Source: Melitaea cinxia (taxonomy: Eukaryota; Arthropoda; Insecta; Lepidoptera; Nymphalidae). Taken from it: a stretch of DNA of 64,000 nt. Of the stretch, positions 25,967-38,200 are shown piece by piece. Location of the stretch: the NCBI RefSeq assembly GCF_905220565.1, contig NC_059406.1, positions 1,560,001 through 1,624,000 of the forward strand, written 5' to 3'. The notes under the pieces are model-generated. The model saw only the letters and a program-made list of their open reading frames with translations. It did not search any database and was not told the origin of the DNA. Each line of letters starts with the position of its first letter. The stretch's first letter is position 1. A program made the translations under genes and the position numbers.

Positions 25967-27639
25967 ATAAAAGTTCGTAAAGTACCAAAAATACGCGTTT
26001 TTTGACAAGCCGTAAATCTTATTCAAAGGATCGCTACAACTATTTCAGTAGCGTATGAGGAAACCGATATTTTTTAAACGTTTTATAGCATAGCCCGCTA
26101 ATTCCGATGAAATGCAACATCTGCTTACGTAGACGCTAGACTAATAAAATCCTAAGCTGTGATAATATTATTAAATGGTAGTTAAAATCTAAGTTATGTT
26201 TGTTCGTCCATTTATAGGTTGATGTGGAAGCTTCCGTTTTCATTTGTGCCTGTAAAGGAATGATCATAAATCGCACTGTAAACTTCTGCTATAATTACAT
26301 ACAGGATGAATGTAATTCTAAAGTAAATTTAGCTTATTATTAAGCGATTTTTGGGTCTATTTCGTCAATTATTAATAAATGCTTAATCGTATGTAATAAT
26401 ATCACAATAATTTGTATCTTGTTGCTGAGATATTATTTTATATTCTTTATTGGTGTATTAAAAATATAAAACAGCTATACATGTGTTATATAATAATAAA
26501 ATTCAAACATTATAAATACAGAATAATTTAAATCTTAACGTAGCCATATTCAAAATCAATAAAACAAACTTCCAGTCAGGAATCTAATATTAATGACATT
26601 ATTTGTGTGACTTACAAGTTATTTACCTTCATTGTCTATATTGCACTTACAAATAATTCCGATAGTGTTGCCGACAGAATTCCAATAAATCCAGAGATTG
26701 AAAGATATAGGTCGGTTCGAACGCAACCGAGGTTTACTCGCACTGTCACAACAAATTTGACATGAGTAACACGTCGCAGCCCTTACTTTGGAAAGTCGAA
26801 GATGTTTCACGCTTAACAATTATAAAATTTAAAAAAAAAATACACTTATCGTTAGTTAACATTAATCAAAAATTAATGCTTCGTTTTTGTTTGTTATTTA
26901 ATAATTAGAATTTTAAACACAAAAATGTAACAATATTTGATTATGTTCTGTATTGGAAACTTTATTGTTAATGTGTTATATGTTTTTGTGGACAATGTCA
27001 AGCTTCTTTTATATTTTATAAAAATTAATAAATGAAAAACTTCCTTATTTTATGATACTGTAGCAATTCCGAATGATATTTAAATTAATTTTAAAATTAT
27101 TGACGCTACATTATTTTATTCGTCATACTCCATCGAGTTACAATCGAAAACCAACGGTAATACGATATTTCGATGTAAGCTAACTAATTGTTTTGTCTTG
27201 TTGAAGCTACTGAACCACACAGACATATCGCAAACCGTAATCCGAGCTTAGCACGTAATTAAAATAGACCTTAATCCCATACAATTAGATATGTGTATAA
27301 CATGACATTTATATATGCGTTTTGACGTACAGTATTTCAAAACATTGATACAGTACGAAAGTCGTTGCGTCAGTAAGTTCCCTTTGTTGCTTTATATATG
27401 ATGTGATACTGCAATCTATCTGTAATGTAAGATATATCTCAAAGACAGTTTTGATACAGACCATATTATTCATTACGCTTTCTCTGTGGTTTCTCCCGCC
27501 TTTATATACAATATTACATACAAAATAGTTTAGTCTTTACTACAACGACGATGTTCTAATCCTTATCGTCTTAGGACGGAAGTACACCCTGAGTCCTCCT
27601 TAAGCGCTTTCATTTTTCTGGCGCGTTTGTGTCTTTAAT

Positions 27640-27857
27640 AGGTATTCAGGCCAGCCTGGTGACGCAAAAAAATGCCCTACGTTTTATTCGCTGGAAGCCT
27701 GCAAGCATAATATGTAGATTTTAGTTATTACTCGATACAAGATGCAAACATCTGTATGGCCAATACAAATGTTTGTCATGTGCGGGGATCGAACCCGCAA
27801 CCGCCAGCGCAACAGCCACAAACCAGTGCTGTGACCGTTGCGCCAACGCGTCGTCAA
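27640..27857 (-). repeat. tRNA-headed SINE, reverse copy
   Basis: On the minus strand the element starts with an A-box-like TTGGCGCAACGGTC and, at tRNA-like distance, a B-box GGTTCGATCCCCGC, then continues into a non-tRNA body. These are the internal RNA polymerase III promoter boxes of a SINE. It is not a functional tRNA gene, because the cloverleaf is not complete. Related copies are at 38512-38690 and 47408-47600. Confidence 0.75.
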
Positions 27858-28323
27858 AACATTTATTTGATAGACCTTTTATTGTATATAAAAAAAATAA
27901 GTTTAAAATCGTAACTGTAAAATAATATGATTATAGTTAATTTGAAACTTCCAATAAAGATGTATCTTGAATTTTTTTTTTGGGGTTTTTTATTATTAAT
28001 ATACAAAAAGACACTAAAAATAAAACAAGCTTTGTGAATTATATTTACATAACAATACCATCAAAGCGGTATCTCATCTTATAATATCGAATTACTTAAC
28101 TAATTGGAGATGGACTCATTAGCAAATGAGACAAATTACAATAAAAATTTAAATTCTATGCAAATCAAATGCGAAACAAATTACTTAACATAAATATGAT
28201 AATACTGATAAAATTCCTTGAAATGGATATCTGTGAATAATTATAATAGAAATAGCGCCGTAAGATATTTGTGTAAATCTTTCTTTAATCTACACTAAGA
28301 AGAATAATACACAATACATGTAA

Positions 28324-28388
<65 letters not shown>
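28324..28388. repeat. (TA)n microsatellite
   Basis: An uninterrupted TA repeat of roughly 30 units. Confidence 0.95.
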
Positions 28389-28394
<6 letters not shown>

Positions 28395-29848
28395 TCAAAT
28401 TATCTAAATTGATTTAAAAGTTTAAATCTAATTGTTATTTGTCTTTAGTTATGAGTAAGAAATTTAAAGCGAAAAAATTCACTTAGTAATTTAGTTCAGT
28501 TACACCAACGCCCATCCATAACAAAAAATAAAGATATTTATTATTTATTATTTATACATATATTCCTAGAGGGGAGAACCCTGTTATTCTGAGATACAGT
28601 TATCTTACTAGTTCAGATAGCAGGTGCACTTTAATTGTGAATACATTTCTTTATATCACCTTAATTGTAAAAGTGTGAATTGTACCTTTATTTGTTACCG
28701 ATAAAATACCTTTTTTATAACTTCCAGACAAATAATGGTATAAATAAACAGTACAGAAAGTGATATGAAAAGGATTCTCATATGTTCACATACAATGACA
28801 AGATTTTTATTTTTTATCAACTTTAAAACTAAACAAACATATATTTTATCAACAAACACACGCTAAACTGAGCAAAAAAAAACAATTAAATACAATTAAA
28901 CCTTGCACCGCAATGTCTTCACAACGAACTATAGTCTGAACAAACAACATATGATAAAAAAGGAGAGCCTAGTTTTCTCTTTTCTTAAATATTTGTACGT
29001 TCTTTTGTTTTATTTTTCGTAATAAAAACAATTCTTTACTGGACATAGGCTTTACCAATTTTAAACTTAATATCCCATCAAGATGACGGCGATAAGCAAA
29101 TAAGCAAGTAAGCAACCTATAACACGCAAAAAAGGCGCATTAAGACGTCGAGTTGCGGAAAACAGCCCGTGTTTCATCAACATCAAGCTACCTATAAAAA
29201 ACAGATTGAAAACGAAGTATACAAATCCGCGTCATTAATTCAACTATGACTGCGATTGGCTGAAGCAAGTAAATGAGCAAGATGTAGCAGAAATTCGTAA
29301 AATCAAACAGCTGAAAATGGCCAGCGTGAGACCACATTCTAGCTTTACTAGGCAGACATAGATCTGGTGTAATAAATAAAAATGCACGTATAATGAGCGT
29401 TAGAAGCCCTTGGATATATTAATTTAATTCTTTATCCATCACCATATTATTACAATAATTTTCTATACGGAGATAATAGTTATTGCCTTATTTACAATCT
29501 TTGTTATTTTGTCCGGGTACGCAATGATACCACTCTCTCGATTAATACATAAAAGTAGTAAAACTATTATAATAGTTAATTGAAATATATAGTAAGGACA
29601 CCTACCACTCAACGCTCCAGTATGGTGATGTCCTGTGTCAGGGATTCAAAAACACAAAACACAACTAACCATCTTAGATAAGCCTCTGTAGTTATCTCTC
29701 AACATAACTTTTATAAAAAAAAATTACAATATCATTCTTGATTTTATATGATTTTTGTTAATGTTTCCATATAGTTAGTAAAGTTCAATATACTTAATGA
29801 TTTAACAAAGGGTTTTGCGAGTGATATTAGACTTTTTATATACTCCAG

Positions 29849-30892
29849 GTGCTGAGTGGGGCAATGGCGGGCGCAACCGAAATTTTAGGAAATGTGAGCC
29901 GCGTGCGCCGGACACCGCAGCCGCACCACGCTCACCGCTTGATGTACGTATCACAGTACAATTATATAGTAATATTATAAAAATATATATAGATTGAGGT
30001 AGGGCACAACAGTAATATCCTGCACAAAACTGGAGCAACCTGGAGCTGGAGCTGGGAAGATCACAGCTAAATAACATTGCTTTCAAGCAGTGCTGTGTTC
30101 CTGTGGTGACTAAGGTGACCAGAGCTTGGGGGGGGGGGGGGTTCGGCAAGGCGATTGTGATGATTCTGGTGTTGCAAGCATCTATAGGCTACTTATAATC
30201 TCCTAGTAAAACAAGTTAACAGAATTTGTCAAAAATCCGTCAACACGTTTGTAAGGTGACAAATGTTGCATGTCAGACAATTGATTTCTCTGACCATTGC
30301 ACGAACGCATAACAGCTGATTTATTAAATTCTACATTAGTATGCTTTTTTTGGTATGCGTAAGTATCACCACTCACCAGCTCACACCAGCGCCCTGTGGT
30401 GTGTAGTTCCTCGGTAAACAAACAAAACGCAGAGCCCGCGAGTGATACCACGTGGAGTGTTGACACGATCAGAACAGATTCGGAATGAATGAACTCTTAT
30501 AAGTTAATTGGTATAAGTACGCATAAGTAAGAACTATTTGTTTTCACGTAATCGAGTTCCCTAACTACCGTTTACAATAATTTATTTATCTCTGGTATTG
30601 CCTACTAGCGATGGATGTTTGATACAATCTGTATGAAGCTTGCGTCATTCTGTCTATACAAATAAAAAAAATTGAAGCCTGTTTGTAATATTAAAATAAC
30701 CGCTTTTACTAAATGCATATGGATACACGGTATATATACCAAAATATTTTTTTTACAATTTTTGTCCGTCTGTCTGTCTGTCTGTTTGTTCTGGCTAATC
30801 TCTGAAACGATTTTGACGGGACTTTCACTGGCAGATAGCTGATGTAATAAGGAAGACTTAGGCTTCTTTTATTTTAAAAATTTATTTTATAA

Positions 30893-30936
<44 letters not shown>

Positions 30937-33297
30937 CTGAACAATAACTTTTTTATTAAATTCCACTCGGACAAAGTCGCAGACACAGCTAGTCTCTAAT
31001 AAACAAATTCAAAGATTTAAATAATTAATTAATTAAAATTCAAATTATTGTAAGCTGCCGTAATTAGGTACAAACATATCCTTTATGTGTATAACTTGAC
31101 AATTGTATAGCGTTATCATTATTTTAGAAGGGAAATCGAGCTTACTAGTATGAATAACGCATTTCGATTCCATATGATCGAATGACAGTGTCCTATTAAA
31201 TGACTATCAATTGACACCATAGAAATATACGAGCTGTATCAATTCGAATGTGCACTTACTACGTCAACACGGTTTAATGTCAGATTGTTCGAGTTTTTCA
31301 TGATACATTACAAGAAATGTATCTGGCGTAGAACTTAAAGCGTCTCCGTAAATAAAGGTCATAATAACATACCGAGAAACGTCAATATATCAACTTTTTC
31401 TATCCCCTGTCCTATACCCAAAGATTGTCTGGAGAAATCGCTCTCTTAGCGATAAGACCGCCTTTCTACGTATTCCTCTAAGTACTACTTTTGTTTGTAT
31501 CTTTTGATGGTGTTCAATAAATATTATTATTATTATTACTTTGAAACTCAGACAATACACAAATTTTTTTACTGAGTATTTCGGCAAGATTCGTCCTTCC
31601 TCTGGTAAAAATCGCTAAATATTTTTCTTTGCAATAAATTCTAACGTTACTTTTAAGCATAAAATTATCCGCAATGATATACGACTACAGTAAAATAAGT
31701 TAATCAAAACGAATGTAGAAACATTTAAATAACAAGAAATCATTAAAAACGGTAAGTTTTACGATTTGCTATTGACTTGCCGGTAGAATAGACTCGGCGT
31801 AGCTCGAACTACTCATTATAGTTGCAGTATCCTGTTATTGCAATAAATAATCCACGGACACTGAAAATCATACTGGCACTAACAAAGCATTTGTAACCTG
31901 TGGGCTCATAAGAGACTTTTAGTAAAAAGTAGGTGTAGGTCTTAGCGGACAAAAAAAATTTTTTTTTTGGTGACCCAGAGGAAATCCCTAACGGTTGCCT
32001 CCAGCCCGGGGGAGCTGGAGGGTATGTTTGATTCGCACGGACTAAAACCTCTGGGGTGTTCCTTCGCTCGCCTGGGGTGGGATCACGGAGACGCTACACT
32101 TCCGCGATCCCGCCGGTGTTGCCCAATTAGGGCCCTTCACCAAAAGCGATCTTCGAGAGGCTCCCTCGTACACTAAGGTTGCCTCCCTCCTCGAGAGCGG
32201 AAAAAAAACTAAAATTTTTTTTTTTAAATTATTAATTCCAACCGAAGTTTCTGGTAACAGCTAGTTCATTAATAAGTTAAACATATTATACATACACATA
32301 CGTAGAATACACAACGGCCAACGAACATGATATAAATATTATCTTATAGTATTTATATTAGTATTTATTTCCATCGTTCACGGATGTCCGCTCATTAAAA
32401 ATTCATTCATTATTATCAATCCGAGACACCGAGCTGTTTTAATGAAGCGTCTACTAGATATCATTTAAATTTTCTATCAGAAGACCTCATTTGCATTCCC
32501 GTATCTCTTATCTTAAATTACAAAATATGTTATGACTCATTTGAAATTATTCTCATCACAGCGTGACTAGGCGTTTGACGACAGCATTTGAATATTATTT
32601 TTAAATCAAATATTTTAATAGTGGACCATCGGCGTGCAATAAATGTATTTCTACGTTAATAGTCTCACTGCGTTGGTTATGTCACATGGACTATATTATA
32701 TCAAAATTTAATTAGTTACAAAGTCAGTAATTGCTATATCAATTTATATAACATTGCAGGGCGGACGAAGAGTTAGACTCGATGGGGACGTGGAAGCGGT
32801 CACACTGGCGCGAGATGCAGACGATACTGAGGAAGGAGGGCTCCCAGCGGGACGTAGTCGAGTGCTGTCCCTCAGTGCTCGAGATGGTCGCCAAGAAAGG
32901 CGGCCGAACACCCACCGGACTCTACGTAGAACTATACGAGGACGGTGAGAATAAGCAGAGGCTCTACGAGCTCTCCTGCGCCCCGGAGGTTGTCGACAAA
33001 CCGTGTCGTTTCGTCGACGCCCGTCTCTACAACCAATCGAGGTGCGTCCAGAAATATTCCTATTCCTACGCTCTCGTCAGGTATTCAACAGCCACGGAGA
33101 TGCCACAGCGGCAACGGCCCGAAGGACATTTCTCAGTGCCTGGCTCTGGAGGCTGGTCTATGGACTATGTTATAGTGCGCGCGGGTTGTGAGTGTCAAAT
33201 AACGCCTCCGAAGCGTAAGACTGGCCATCGGAAGCGCTTCGAAAGACACCGGCAAAGAAAAAGGAACAGACGGTTAGACGAGGACGACGATACTTGA
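29849..33297 (+). CDS. Spaetzle/neurotrophin-like cystine-knot cytokine, C-terminal two exons
   Basis: Two exons join in phase, 29849-29943 and 32760-33297; the junction creates an ATG codon. The first exon ends at GAT|GTACGT and the second follows TTGCAG. Together they give about 210 residues of the C-terminal part of a secreted precursor. Exon 1 carries a furin-type site RVRR. Exon 2 carries seven cysteines in the order CC, C, PC, RC, GC-E-C (VVECCPSVLEMV, ELSCAP, KPCRFV, SRCVQKYSYSYALV, RAGCECQI), the spacing of NGF/Spaetzle knots with one extra cysteine for a dimer disulphide. The tail is very basic, then acidic. Spaetzle proteins are extracellular Toll-receptor ligands activated by proteolysis. 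Upstream exons with the signal peptide are not identified. The paralogue cannot be named from this alone; Trunk/PTTH-type knots are less likely. A candidate polyadenylation signal is at 33876. Confidence 0.75.
29998..30215 (+). repeat. Interspersed repeat of the 124-345 family, in the cytokine intron
   Basis: Contains 'gggcacaacagtaatatcct', 'agtgctgtgttcctgtggtg', a poly-G run at about 30127-30140 and 'gattctggtgttgcaagcat'. It lies 54 bp downstream of the splice donor of the first cytokine exon. Confidence 0.65.
30655..31000 (-). repeat. Interspersed repeat (GCGACTTTGTCCGAGTGG family) with TA run
   Basis: Reverse copy of the family at 8683 and 14311, ending 'gcagacacagctagtc'. It is expanded by a (TA)n run at 30894-30934 and a short (GTCT)n run at about 30769-30784. 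Confidence 0.65.
31395..31550 (+). repeat. LINE/SINE 3' end with (ATT)n tail
   Basis: Reads 'cctatacccaaagattgtct', then 'cgctctcttagcgataagac', then an ATT/ATTATT tail. Same element as 6010-6185. Confidence 0.65.
31965..32205. repeat. GC-rich insertion-like block flanked by T and A/T runs
   Basis: A 240-bp block of high GC content sits between a T run (about 31951-31969) and an A run followed by a T run (about 32202-32226). Phrases are 'ccagcccgggggagctggag', 'gatcacggagacgctacact' and 'gcctccctcctcgagagcgg'. The base composition and flanking homopolymers suggest an inserted retroposed element rather than an exon. The 69-codon frame across it matches nothing I know. Confidence 0.45.
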
Positions 33298-35237
33298 TCT
33301 GTGAGTGTCGTGACAATGGACTTTGAACAAATTGCGGAATTCCCGACTTAGTATATAGGAGGTGAGTCGTAGCATCTGGTATGTTTGTTATTTTTGCGTA
33401 TTTTTAATAGACACATTTGTAAATTATTGCATTACAATCGATTGTTTCTAAAATTTACGTAGTTTCTTCCTCAACTGTAGATTTTTCTTTTGAATCATTG
33501 CCTAGTGTAAAATTGATATTAATTTTTAAGTTATAATTTGGATTAACATCAGATGTTACGACGCAAGCCTCATTATCGTTACCGATGTCATCAAGTAAGG
33601 CGTACGCTTGTACATCAACTATCGGTACTTCACTGTATTTATTAGTTTATTCTCGTCTATTTAAAACGCTTCTTGTCTTGTGAAATTAACTTCGATCTTA
33701 TGAAACAGTGCCTTAACTTTGTGCCTTATTTACTTATAAATAATATGTATTGTTGTAACTTTGCAATTTAATTTGTGGAACCTCACGGTTATATACGTAC
33801 ATTACGATGTACCTAACTTATATGTGACTTGAGAACTTTGTATTTATGTTTACTTCACCATTGATACTTGACAATAATAAATATATAATAGTAAAATACA
33901 TATTTGTTGAAAATTATATATACTTATTGTATGTTATAAAATACTTGAATTTCAACAATTCAATTTGCAAATCGCTATTAAATTTTGTAATGATTAGTAT
34001 GTACTAATATACTGTAAAAATGTTATTTATACGTATAGCCTGTTAGCGAGTAGGCACAAAGTATAATACTTTTAAATCACTGCGCATATAATTTTGTATA
34101 TATTAATTGTGTATTATTACTATATAGAATATAATAAAAACTGTATCAAATATTTTATAATTATTCGTCGATTTGATTTATTTTTAATTAGGTATAACTT
34201 TAAATTTTTCTTTTGTATATGCTTCCTTTAAATCATTGGTTTTTTAAATGTCATAATTTTTATAATTAAGCGCGCAGTGACCGTTGTCGTTTCATTAATG
34301 CTCTCTTACTATTTAAAAATTAAGAATATTTATTCAAGATTTTTTTTATAATCTTTTTTGTTATCGTCTTTAAATGTATTTCCTTCATAGATTTAAGATT
34401 CGAGTCAAAGATCTGTATTATTTTCTATTTTGTAATACTTTTATTGTATTTAAATATTAGCCGGTAAGGTTTTATTCGTTTATTTATACTGTGTAATACG
34501 AGGTATTCCGATATTAAATTTGTATTAATATTGTGTATGTAGAAGTCGCTTCCATAATTATATTCATGTATATAATAACAATAGTATTATGGACTGAGAT
34601 TATTTTGTGCATTTAAATGTGGTATTGGATTTGTAACGCACGATTATTTAAATTTTACATTGTAGAAAATTAAATTTTATTTTCCATCAGCGCCATCTAT
34701 CGCCGAGTAGACAACTCTAAGCTTACGTATAGGTCGCACAGATGGCGCTAGAAATTGCTTTTTAATTTTTTACGCTAGCAACTTACACAACAGTGCCATG
34801 AGTAATATTTTAGTGAAATGTAATATAACGACAATAAAATGTGGACGTTAAAGATTTTTGTAATAGGAATAGCTTTACAAGGACTAATTGGGAGTACTTA
34901 TGTATGCAATCTCAAGTTTTACTCATACCAAATTAAGATTATGTTTAGTTCTTATTTTCGAAAGGTACTAAAACAATTTATTCCAAAACAAATCGATGAA
35001 TGAGTAAAATTTGTACACAGATGACTTAAAATCACAGCTGATGTAAAATATTTGTTGAATTCAAAAATACAAATTAATAGAATAAAAAACTAAATTAAAA
35101 AACAAATTGTTTATTTGTCAATTCTTCCATTAATAACATTCATTCATTCATATTTTTTTATTCGAATTCCTAAGGTCTACTTATCCTATGATAAAAAAAA
35201 GTATAAAATCACCTCAATATTTTACGCTTTTGTAAAA
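33298..35237. other. AT-rich interval: cytokine 3' UTR and intergenic DNA
   Basis: No open frame of substance. Several AATAAA motifs occur (first good one 33876-33881), consistent with the 3' UTR of the cytokine gene ending in this region. At about 34689-34751 two 'gcgccatct' and 'agatggcgct' phrases face each other about 50 bp apart, a small inverted repeat of a kind common in insect repeats. Confidence 0.5.
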
Positions 35238-38200
35238 TTAGGCAGCATCGTGATCTGAAAAAAGGAAAACAATTTTTTTTTTTTTTAATACATTCGTAAA
35301 CACCTTTGCTACTAAATTACTCTGTCAAGAGGCATTACACAAAGTTAAAAAAAAAAAAAACATTATGCAGACACTGTCAAATTGAGTGATAAAAAAAAAT
35401 ATTTATCTAAAAATAAAAGAGTCGTCGATAAAAGAATGCGTTGATTTATTACATTTTTTTTTTTTAGTTCTACAATTTTTACTGTCTTCAAATCAGGAAA
35501 GGCCTAAAAATACTTAAGGGGAAAATACACTATTAGTTAATAAGATGACCCTCTGTTTCACTAGTTCATGTTTTAAAGACAAACTACTTTTTCATAGCTA
35601 TCTCAAACAACTTGTGTTAAATTATAAATTGTTTCCCTTGAAATGATTAAACATTCATAATTATATTAAATATGGCCACGCGCCTGAGTCACCCATTCAA
35701 ACTGAAACTGAAACAATCTGAAGTCTCATAGACCCAAATGTTTACCTATAATACTACTGAACGAGTAATTACACACATTACATTATAGACAACATTTCAA
35801 AAAAAAAATTAATCACGTAACGAAAATATAAAATAAAGACTAGAAAGGCTTACAGGCTTCATAATATATAAAGTAGTTCGATACTATAATACTTGTCGTA
35901 TTTTACAATAACCTTACTCACCGAGATACTTTGTCGATAAGTACATGAGCGCAAAGCCTACAGCGACGGATAAGAACTGCGCGAGCCCCGCTCCCCGCTT
36001 CCGCTCGTGCCAACGCGCTCGCTCGCGCGGTAATACTTCGCTCACAGTCACATAGAGCAAAGTCCCCGCTGCAAGCGACTGAAATAACACATCGATATAA
36101 CTTATTTTAATACAGTTAATTGATTTCAATTTGTTTTTTATAGATATATGAACTAAGTTAGTGTCTAATTCATTACTAAAAAACACATTTATAATTGTAA
36201 CATATTCATTCTCTTGAACATTGTCAATTTTAATATATAAATATAGACATATAAATAAATAGCCATAGCCATCAATAAAGTTACCTGCATAATAGGCACA
36301 GCTGGAGAATTATTAAAAGCCTCAACGCTGTCTAAGGCAGCGCCTATAGCGATGCCGGCAGCTGACCCGCCGCTAAATAACGCGACGCACAAAATATGTG
36401 TGCACAGATTACTGGCGGCGCTCGCACACAGCTCTGCGCCCAGACAGAAGCCCACTACGAACTTGTGACTGGCGACAGCAGCTAGTAGTAGCATAACCTG
36501 GATTGATTAGACTTATTTAAGTCATTTCATACGACTATCTATACTATATATGTATATACTATAATATATAATAATATTATAAATGTGAATGTAAGTTTGT
36601 TTGTTACGCTTTCACGTGAAAACTGTTTAACCGAACATCGTGAAACTTTGTACACATATTTTTGGAGCTATTACAAGTAACATTGGATACTTTTTATTTA
36701 AAAAAATCAATGCGAGTGAAGCTGCGGGTTGTTACCCCCTAATATTAGTATAGATAAACGCGATTTAAGACAATGAAGTCACTTTCTTAAACTACTAACT
36801 CAAATGACTATGGACCTTAAAAACTACAACCGACAATGCACACATAAGATAACCCTACACACCTTTAGACCATTAAACATTCAATATTAAAATCAAAATT
36901 TGCACATCGTTATCAAGTTATATTTTTGCTTGTATATTTATATGTGCTATACAAATAGCTCTATCGAATGTACGTGTCAATCAAAACAACCTTGAATTGA
37001 TTTAACTCACGAATTGGGACACATAAAAATATAATCTAATATATAAAATTCTCGTGTCGCGGTGTTTGTAGTTAAACTCCTCAGAAACGGCTTGACCGAT
37101 TCTCATAAAATTTTGTGTGAATTTTATTTAAGGGTAGTCCACCCCTACATTTTTTCTTTAATTTTTAGATAAATTATTTATTTTTTATTTTATTATGATT
37201 TGGCGTTGAAAAATACATACAACCCTAAATTTTCACCCTTCTACTACCAACCCCTATGTTTAAATAGCGTTTAGCGGCAAGACAACGTTTGCCGAGTCAG
37301 CTAGTTGAAATATAAAATTTTATAAAATATTACTGATGTGATACTTATTTGCCGTCCTAGTTGTATAAAAAATAATAACCTTCGATCGACTGTACGAAAT
37401 TGGACAATCCTTTTTTTGTGTTCGTTAATGTCATGGTAAGGTTTGTATTAAAAATTTGAAAAATAAAATTATAATATGGATAAACCAAAATTTTAGCAAC
37501 CATAGATATATATACATACTAGCTGACCTCGCAAACGTTGTTCTGCCATATATACTATTAACCCCTTAACCCAGCCCCCCTTATAACTTAGTACTTTAAC
37601 ATAGACGACTTTAGTGTGTGTTTATCGGTTAGTTCTATAAAACCCTAACAGATAGCGGTTTGACATCTACGTTGCACAGATATCCAGTAGATGGCGCCGT
37701 ATTTCTATTTCTAGATTATAGATGGCGCGTTTGAATATAAAATTTACATATGTTTAAATGAATTATAATTACTGAGCCGAAGAAACGCGTGGCTGTATCA
37801 GCTAGTCTTATATATAAAATTCTCGTGTCACAATACTCCTCTGAAACGGCTGGACCGATTTTTATGAAATTTTGTGTGCATATCGGGTAGGTCTGAGAAT
37901 CGGCCTACATCAATTTTTCATACCCCTAAGTTATAAGGGGGGGGGGGTTAAGGGGGTTAATAACATATAAAGCAAAACAAAGTTTGCGGGGTCAGCTAGT
38001 GTGAATATAAAATGTGTTTTGATAGTAAAATGAACGTATATTACGGGTCAGTCCATAACAGAGGTGCCTACTGTTTGACTTACAAATGAATCATTATTTT
38101 TTTGTCCAGTAACGTTTCATTATAAAATCGATGTAAATAGAGACGTATTCGTTCAATGTAATACTATTTTTAAGCCATTATGACTTATTCATCCTACAAG

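Larger units (their letters stand above)
1..29848. other. Gene-poor, repeat-rich interval
   Basis: I find no convincing protein-coding gene in this stretch. It is AT-rich, with short open frames that mostly lie inside repeats. It contains several MITE-like elements, SINE-like copies, LINE 3' ends, two local tandem duplications and a long TA microsatellite, all listed separately. Stretches not listed, for example about 5200-6000, 9000-9800, 15000-17400, 22100-23100, 24100-25700 and 26000-27600, are AT-rich sequence in which I see nothing specific. It may be intergenic DNA or introns of the downstream cytokine gene, whose upstream exons I could not locate. Confidence 0.6.

Noticed and set aside
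29849..29943. Alternative frame of the first cytokine exon (AEWGNGGRNRNF...)
   Set aside because: That frame ends in phase 0 and cannot join the cystine-knot exon, while the frame containing RVRR joins it exactly.
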